This document shows positions 59,342 through 64,000 of a stretch of DNA of 64,000 nucleotides, piece by piece (positions within the stretch are counted from its first letter, which is position 1; the number at the start of each line of letters is the position of its first letter). The stretch is taken from positions 1-64,000 of the forward strand of contig NZ_MVBC01000013.1 of assembly GCF_002007105.1 (NCBI RefSeq), in the 5' to 3' direction. The notes under the pieces were generated by a model. It searched no databases and was not told where the DNA came from. It was given only the letters and a program-made list of their open reading frames with translations. This DNA comes from Hymenobacter sp. CRA2. Its GTDB lineage: Bacteria; Bacteroidota; Bacteroidia; Cytophagales; Hymenobacteraceae. A program made the translations under genes and the position numbers.

Positions 59342-61495
59342 CTACAAGAAGCGCCAACCGACAGTGGCCCCGCCATAGTAGTTGCGGCCGGGCGCGGGCT
59401 GGAAGTAGCGGCCTCCGAAGGCATTCAGGTCGTTGCCGAGCGAGTACCGGCGGTCGGTAGCGTTTTCGACGCCGACGTAGAGTTCCGTTTCCAGCGCCCG
59501 GAACCAAGTACGGCGCCAGCCGCCGCGTGCCCCGAAGGTCCAGTAACCGGCGGCGTAGTCGGTATTGGCGTCGTTGAGCGGCAGCCGCGCCTGGTGGCTG
59601 ACGGTGGGGCTCAGGTAAAAGCCCCCGGCGGAAGCATCCAGCCCGGCCGTGAGCGTGTGCGGGGCCGTACCGGTGAGGCGGTTGCCGCTGAAGTCGCTGC
59701 CACTGGATTCGTAGCGACCGAAGCGGTAGTGGTTGTAGGTGTAGCTCACGAAAGCGCGCAGGCCGCCTGGCTCCTCAGCCGCGTATGCGCTGGACTTGCC
59801 GGGCAACGACTCGCTGGCTGCTACCCGTTCCTGCCGCCACAGCCAGCCGCTCAGGGCCGCCTCCACCCCGCGCTGCCGGGTGCTGCCGGTGTTGTAGAAC
59901 AGTTGCTGACCCAACTCGTTGGTGCGCACCACGATAGTATTGCGCAGGCGAAAATCGTAAGCGGCCACGTCGAACTTCAGGCGCTGGCCCAGTACCTCGC
60001 CGCGGGCGCCTACCTCGTAGCTGGTGCCGCGCTCGGCCTGCAAGGCTTGGTTCAGGGAGCCATCCGAGGGCCGGATTTCTTCCTCCGTCGGCGGTGAAAA
60101 CCCGCTGCTGACGCTGGCATAGGCCGAAATAGTTGGGGTCAGTTCCTTGAGCAGCGCTACCCGCGGCGACACTTCGGGGCGGAAGTCGCGGCTGATGTTG
60201 TAGGGCTGAGGCGGCGTATTGAGGGCGTCCTGCAGCCGCCGAATGCGGTAGCGCAGGCGGTTGTAGCTGGCGCCTACGGTGGCCAGGAAGCCGTACGGCA
60301 GCTCCCAGTCGGCCTGCGCGAAACCGAAGCCGGTGAGCGTGCGGATTTCGTCGTCGTAGCGTAAGGGGCCGGGCGTACCGCCGCGGTTCTGGTAGTTGCG
60401 GGAGCTTTCGAATGACGTTTGCAGCTCGCCGCCTGCCGTAAGGCGCAGTGGGCGCCCGGCCAGCGCCGTGCGGTAGTTGAAGCGGCTGCGGCCGCCGCCG
60501 CCTACCTGCGTATTGCGCTCAAAATCCACCAGATACGGCGTACGAATGACGCTACCGGTACCGTAAAGCGTGGTTTGGTTGCTCAGCCGCTCGCTGAACC
60601 GGTACTCGTGCGTGAGGCCCAGCAACGCCGTGCGCGAGGCGTAAAACGTGCGCTGAGCCACCGTACCCGGAGCCGCCGCAGTGCCCGGCCGGGCCTGGCG
60701 CGGGTTCTGCTCAAACTGCGCCCGCGTGAGTCCGCCCGGTAGCTGGTAGCGCAAATCGGTGTAGAGGGCGTGCACGGCCACCGTTTGCTTGTCGGAGGCG
60801 GCCACTTCGCCATCCAGGGCCAGCACGTCGCGGCGCAGGGTGCTTTGCTCGCGGTAGCCATTCAGTTCCTGCCGGGCGTACTGGGCGCGCAGCAGGCCTT
60901 TTTCAGTAGCCGTTTCGGCGGTGGCCGTGTAGCGGCGCAACCCGAAGCTGCCAGCAGCCGCGCCCAGAGCCACGCGGCTGGTGCCCGGCTCGGGCCGCCT
61001 GGTGCTCAGCAGCACGGCCCCGCCGGTGCCGGCTCCATAGGCGCTGCCCGCGGGCCCTTTGATGACCTCGATGCGCCCGATCAGCGTCGGATCGAGCAGG
61101 TTGAGCGGGGTGCTGCCGCTGGCCTCGGTGAAGGGAATGTCGTGGTAGTACACCTTCACATTGCGCACGCCGAAAGGCGAACGAAGCGTGCTGCCACGCA
61201 CGCTCAGGCGGTAGCTGGCCGTGGCCCGTTCTTCCAGCCGCACCCCGGGCAGCGTGTTGACGGCTTGCGTCAGCGAAGTCTCGTTGAAGCGTCCGATGAC
61301 GCCCGCATCCACCACGCCCACGGCGGCCGCGGTGCGGCGCAGCGGCAGGCGTTGGCCGTAGCCTATCACGGTGGCTTCGGGCAGGGCCACGGGCGCCGGG
61401 CGCGTGGTGTCGGGAGGGGTAGTCTGGGCCTGGGCCGTGGGCAAGGTCATCAGCGACGATGCCGCGAGCAGCCCCGCAAGGTACAATAGACGCAT
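59342..61495 (-). CDS. TonB-dependent outer-membrane receptor
   Basis: Large beta-barrel that imports a ligand using TonB energy. From ATG 61495 it begins with a signal peptide (MRLLYLAGLLAASSLMTLP). A plug domain follows with ALPEATVIGYGQRLPLRRTAA as the TonB-box region, VNTLPGVRLEERA, VRGSTLRSPFGVRNVKVYYHDIP in part, and IEVIKGPAGSAYGAGTGGAV. The barrel ends in the C-terminal aromatic GGATVGWRFL. There is no N-terminal carboxypeptidase-like domain and no SusD gene beside it, so this is the siderophore/vitamin-type rather than a SusC-type. Five codons earlier an ATG at 61510 is also possible. The ligand is unknown. Confidence 0.93.
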   Translation of the reverse strand: MRLLYLAGLLAASSLMTLPTAQAQTTPPDTTRPAPVALPEATVIGYGQRLPLRRTAAAVGVVDAGVIGRFNETSLTQAVNTLPGVRLEERATASYRLSVRGSTLRSPFGVRNVKVYYHDIPFTEASGSTPLNLLDPTLIGRIEVIKGPAGSAYGAGTGGAVLLSTRRPEPGTSRVALGAAAGSFGLRRYTATAETATEKGLLRAQYARQELNGYREQSTLRRDVLALDGEVAASDKQTVAVHALYTDLRYQLPGGLTRAQFEQNPRQARPGTAAAPGTVAQRTFYASRTALLGLTHEYRFSERLSNQTTLYGTGSVIRTPYLVDFERNTQVGGGGRSRFNYRTALAGRPLRLTAGGELQTSFESSRNYQNRGGTPGPLRYDDEIRTLTGFGFAQADWELPYGFLATVGASYNRLRYRIRRLQDALNTPPQPYNISRDFRPEVSPRVALLKELTPTISAYASVSSGFSPPTEEEIRPSDGSLNQALQAERGTSYEVGARGEVLGQRLKFDVAAYDFRLRNTIVVRTNELGQQLFYNTGSTRQRGVEAALSGWLWRQERVAASESLPGKSSAYAAEEPGGLRAFVSYTYNHYRFGRYESSGSDFSGNRLTGTAPHTLTAGLDASAGGFYLSPTVSHQARLPLNDANTDYAAGYWTFGARGGWRRTWFRALETELYVGVENATDRRYSLGNDLNAFGGRYFQPAPGRNYYGGATVGWRFL

Positions 61496-61682
61496 AACTG
61501 AGCTTTGCATGCCCAACGGCAAAAGGGGCCTTGAAGTTAGATTCTTTCGCTGCCGTGACTCCCAAACCCACACGCAGACGGCCCAGCCATGCGTTGTTGT
61601 CGGGCGGTATCTGGAAGTCCCAGTTTGCCAAGCTATGCACAACCCTGTAGACGTGTAGTCAGACACAATCCTGTTTCAGCCC

Positions 61683-62165
61683 ATGCCCGTTGTTCGCCGC
61701 CACTCGCGCAAGTTGTTCTTTCCGCTGGGTCTGCTAGCCGCACTACTGCTCCCGCTGCTGCTCCAACGCCTTGCTCCAAGGTTGTTTCAACCGAAACAAT
61801 GCGTGATGCAAATCAGCATGCCGATTCCACTGCATAAGGCCAGCTCTCGTTGGACCTTTACCATTCCGCCGAATATCGAGCAGCTGCGGCACTGGCACTC
61901 GTACGCGCTCATCGGCAATGCCCGGCACGACGCGGCTATGCTACGAGCCGCCGAAGAGCAGTTGGCCCGATTCGGAGCCCGCCGCGACTACCGCACGGGC
62001 ATACGCATTGATTTTGGTAGCCACAGCCGCTACGGCCAGCTAACCACCGTGCTGGACCTGATGCTGCGCTACGACATCAAGCAGTACATGCTCGACATTT
62101 ACCGCTCTGAGCCGGTGCTTTACGTGTGGAACGGCCATTGGTCGTCTGGCCAAGGGCGTTATTAG
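61683..62165 (+). CDS. Small membrane-anchored hypothetical protein
   Basis: The 160-residue protein has one N-terminal membrane helix (FFPLGLLAALLLPLLLQRL) and a soluble part. GIRIDFGSHSRYGQLTTVLDLM and RYDIKQYMLDIY faintly resemble the periplasmic domain of ExbD/TolR, where a similar YG-x-x-x-x-x-D pattern occurs. The resemblance is too weak to name it. It lies divergently from the TonB receptor with a gap of about 190 bases. It may be a lineage-specific protein. Confidence 0.5.
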   Translation: MPVVRRHSRKLFFPLGLLAALLLPLLLQRLAPRLFQPKQCVMQISMPIPLHKASSRWTFTIPPNIEQLRHWHSYALIGNARHDAAMLRAAEEQLARFGARRDYRTGIRIDFGSHSRYGQLTTVLDLMLRYDIKQYMLDIYRSEPVLYVWNGHWSSGQGRY

Positions 62166-62216
62166 CTTCGGCGCGGAAAGCATTACCTAATTTGGCGCTT
62201 TCCCGTAACGCCCCGC

Positions 62217-63533
62217 ATGAAGTTCTTCACCCGCAACCTCACCGTTCAGGTTCTTACCGCCATTGCCCTGGGCGTGCTCGTCGGGGCGCTGCTGCCGGCG
62301 GTGGGCTCGGCGCTGAAGCCGGTGGGTGAGACGTTCATCCGGCTCATCAAGATGCTCATCGCGCCCATCATCTTCCTGACGGTGGTGCTCGGCATCGGCA
62401 GCATCGGCTCGCTGAAAAAGGTGGGGCGCGTGGGCGGTAAGGCCCTGCTGTACTTCGAGCTGATTACCACGTTTGCCCTCGTCATCGGGGTGGCGGCGGC
62501 CAACCTGGTGCAGCCCGGCGCGGGCGTGGATACCTCGGCGGCCACGGCCAAAGCGGCCGAAACGCAGAAGTACGCCGAGCAGGCCGCCGGCATGGACTGG
62601 GTAGCTTTCTTTACCCACATCGTGCCCGAAAACCTGGTGGGCGCCTTCGCGCAGGGCGAGGTGCTGCAGGTGCTGCTGGTGGCCGTGCTCTTTGGGCTGG
62701 CCCTCACGCGGGTGCCCGAGGCGGTGGGTCGGCCGCTGCTCAGCACCTTCGAGCGGCTGAGCCACGTGCTGTTCGGGGTGCTGGGCATGGTGATGAAGCT
62801 GGCGCCGCTGGGGGCCTTCGGGGGCATGGCCTACACCATCGGCACGTACGGGCTGCACACGCTGCTGCCGCTGGCCAAGCTCATGGCCTCGGTGTACCTG
62901 ACCATGGCCCTGTTCATCTTCGGCGTGCTGGGGCTGGTGGCGCGCTACTACCGGTTCAGCATTTTCCGGCTGCTGGGCTTCATCAAGGAAGAGCTGCTGA
63001 TTGTACTCGGCACGTCCTCGTCGGAGTCGGCCCTGCCGCGGCTCATCGACAAGCTCACGGCCTTCGGCTGCTCCCGCTCGGTGGCCGGGCTGGTCATCCC
63101 CACGGGCTACTCCTTCAACCTCGATGGCACCACCATCTACCTGTCGATGGCTAGTATTTTTCTGGCCCAAGCGTTTAACATTCCGCTCACGCTCGGGCAG
63201 CAGCTCACCATCATCGGCATCCTGATGCTCACCAGCAAAGGCGCGGCGGGCGTCACGGGCTCAGGCTTTGTAGTGCTGGCCTCCACCCTGGCGGCTACCA
63301 AAACGATTCCCGTTGAGGGCATGGCCTTGTTGCTGGGCGTCGACCGGTTTATGTCCGAAGCGCGGGCCATTACCAACATCATCGGCAACGCCGTGGCCAC
63401 GGTGGTGGTAGCCAAAAGCGAAAACGAGTTCGACGAGGCGCAAAACCAACGCGCGCTGGCCGGCATCGTACAGCCCGAAAGCACGGCACTAGCCGAGCAG
63501 CCCGAGCACGCGCTGCCTCTGGACCGGCGCTAA
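62217..63533 (+). CDS. Dicarboxylate/amino acid:cation symporter (DAACS family)
   Basis: Sodium- or proton-coupled uptake of dicarboxylates, glutamate or aspartate. The 438-residue protein has eight membrane helices and two re-entrant loops. IKMLIAPIIFLTVVLGIGSI is the early signature, TSSSESALPRLIDKL is the first hairpin, GYSFNLDGTTIYLSMA carries the Asn/Asp cation and substrate residues, and TSKGAAGVTGSGFVVLA the second hairpin. A short insert GVDTSAATAKAAETQKY is present between helices 2 and 3, as in many Gram-negative members. Substrate among C4-dicarboxylate, Glu and Asp is unresolved. Confidence 0.93.
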   Translation: MKFFTRNLTVQVLTAIALGVLVGALLPAVGSALKPVGETFIRLIKMLIAPIIFLTVVLGIGSIGSLKKVGRVGGKALLYFELITTFALVIGVAAANLVQPGAGVDTSAATAKAAETQKYAEQAAGMDWVAFFTHIVPENLVGAFAQGEVLQVLLVAVLFGLALTRVPEAVGRPLLSTFERLSHVLFGVLGMVMKLAPLGAFGGMAYTIGTYGLHTLLPLAKLMASVYLTMALFIFGVLGLVARYYRFSIFRLLGFIKEELLIVLGTSSSESALPRLIDKLTAFGCSRSVAGLVIPTGYSFNLDGTTIYLSMASIFLAQAFNIPLTLGQQLTIIGILMLTSKGAAGVTGSGFVVLASTLAATKTIPVEGMALLLGVDRFMSEARAITNIIGNAVATVVVAKSENEFDEAQNQRALAGIVQPESTALAEQPEHALPLDRR

Positions 63534-63668
63534 CGGCGGTGCCTGACTTCCGTACCGCTCAGTTGCCGGCCGCCAGGCTCAGCTAGTTGCGTTGCTGACG
63601 GAAAAAACTGCACTTTCGGAAGCAAAAAAGGATGCACGCGTGTTATTTCGCTGTATCCAATTGACTGC

Positions 63669-64000
63669 ATGGCTTCTTTACCCCCCGCTTTACGCAAAGC
63701 TCTCCTGAACCTGCCCCAAAAGGAAAAGGACCAGCTCCTGGCGCGCCTCGTGTGCCAGGATAAGGTGCTGACCGAGCAACTGCAGTTTCGGTTGCTGGAG
63801 GGCCCCGAGGCGCTGGAGGAGCGCCGGGCGCGCCTGCGCGAGCGGCTCGATGACCCTGTGCGCGGCTACCACCAGACGCCCAACGACTTACTACTCATCC
63901 TGCGGCAGCTGCAACACCAGATCAGCTACCACAGCAAGATTACCGGCGACCAGTTCGGCGAAGTGGAGCTGACGGTGCGCCTGCTCAACAACGTTTTCCG
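63669..64000 (+). CDS. Hypothetical protein, 5' part (runs off the window)
   Basis: Frame of 110 residues to the window edge, starting MASLPPALRKALLNLPQKEKD. It is charged and largely helical (LEERRARLRERLDDPVRGYHQ, then LLLILRQLQHQISYHSKIT) with no signal peptide. The regular Leu spacing suggests a coiled-coil or helical bundle. Codon bias is normal for this genome. I do not recognise the family and the rest lies beyond the edge. Confidence 0.6.
   Translation, partial: MASLPPALRKALLNLPQKEKDQLLARLVCQDKVLTEQLQFRLLEGPEALEERRARLRERLDDPVRGYHQTPNDLLLILRQLQHQISYHSKITGDQFGEVELTVRLLNNVF

Noticed and set aside
59342-61495. SusC-type polysaccharide utilisation locus
   Set aside because: The receptor lacks the N-terminal carboxypeptidase-like domain and there is no SusD neighbour.
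61683-62165. ExbD/TolR protein serving the TonB receptor
   Set aside because: The similarity is limited to a short pattern, the membrane-helix Asp of ExbD is missing, and no exbB or tonB lies beside it.

Overview
The window looks like chromosome of a high-GC member of the Bacteroidota, most likely Hymenobacter or a close relative in the Cytophagales. This rests on four type IX secretion (T9SS) C-terminal sorting domains, a TonB-dependent receptor, PASTA and fasciclin proteins, promoters of the TTTG/TAnnTTTG type, little evidence of Shine-Dalgarno starts, and strong GC bias at third codon positions. The genus is an inference from overall character, not from a marker-gene comparison.

Layout. 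(1) 1-6900: the start of an IS630-type transposase at the left edge, then nucleotide biosynthesis: pyrD, pyrB, pyrC, purE and purK. A hairpin terminator lies in the pyrB leader. A low-GC 110-residue gene sits between perfect 36-bp inverted repeats, wedged between pyrC and purE. (2) 6900-15100: decaying membrane-protein genes, a large secreted GH81 beta-1,3-glucanase with CBM6, Ig-like and CBM56 modules, and a second, heavily broken gene. (3) 15100-26150: a surface-glycan or glycolipid biosynthesis and export locus. It has GT4 and GT2 glycosyltransferases, a divergent UbiA prenyltransferase, and a tightly coupled run of ABC-2 permease, acyltransferase-cytochrome P450 fusion, Wzt-like ABC ATPase and alpha-toroid terpene-cyclase-like protein, followed by two membrane O-acyltransferases. 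The AT-P450 fusion and the toroid are the most unusual part of the window. (4) 26150-28050: a lower-GC accessory patch with three unrecognised genes beside a CAU-anticodon tRNA. (5) 28200-47500: mostly housekeeping: HAD hydrolase, site-2 protease, pgk, a double-length Ddl, PASTA protein, rhodanese, RecQ, LolD-like ATPase, GH113-like hydrolase, sucC, transglutaminase-like protein, Ohr and tRNA-Arg(CCG). (6) 47500-64000: PfkB sugar kinase, fasciclin protein and a Ser/Thr-rich neighbour, a T9SS endonuclease I with Calx-beta and lamin-tail modules, a T9SS GH13 amylase, a GNAT protein, small disordered proteins of which two are paralogous, PAP2 phosphatase, TonB receptor, a dicarboxylate symporter and a partial gene at the right edge.

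How the genes work together. The secreted GH81, GH13, GH113-like and nuclease proteins, with the TonB receptor, sugar kinase and dicarboxylate symporter, suggest a polymer-degrading lifestyle. In region 3, overlaps of 1, 1 and 13 nt between consecutive genes tie the AT-P450 fusion and the toroid to a polysaccharide-type ABC exporter. The product is therefore probably a glycan or lipid-linked glycan carrying an oxidised and/or acylated group; its structure cannot be read from sequence. Three places show gene decay (7.4-7.9 kb, 13.7-14.8 kb and the 5' end of the acyltransferase at 23.9 kb).
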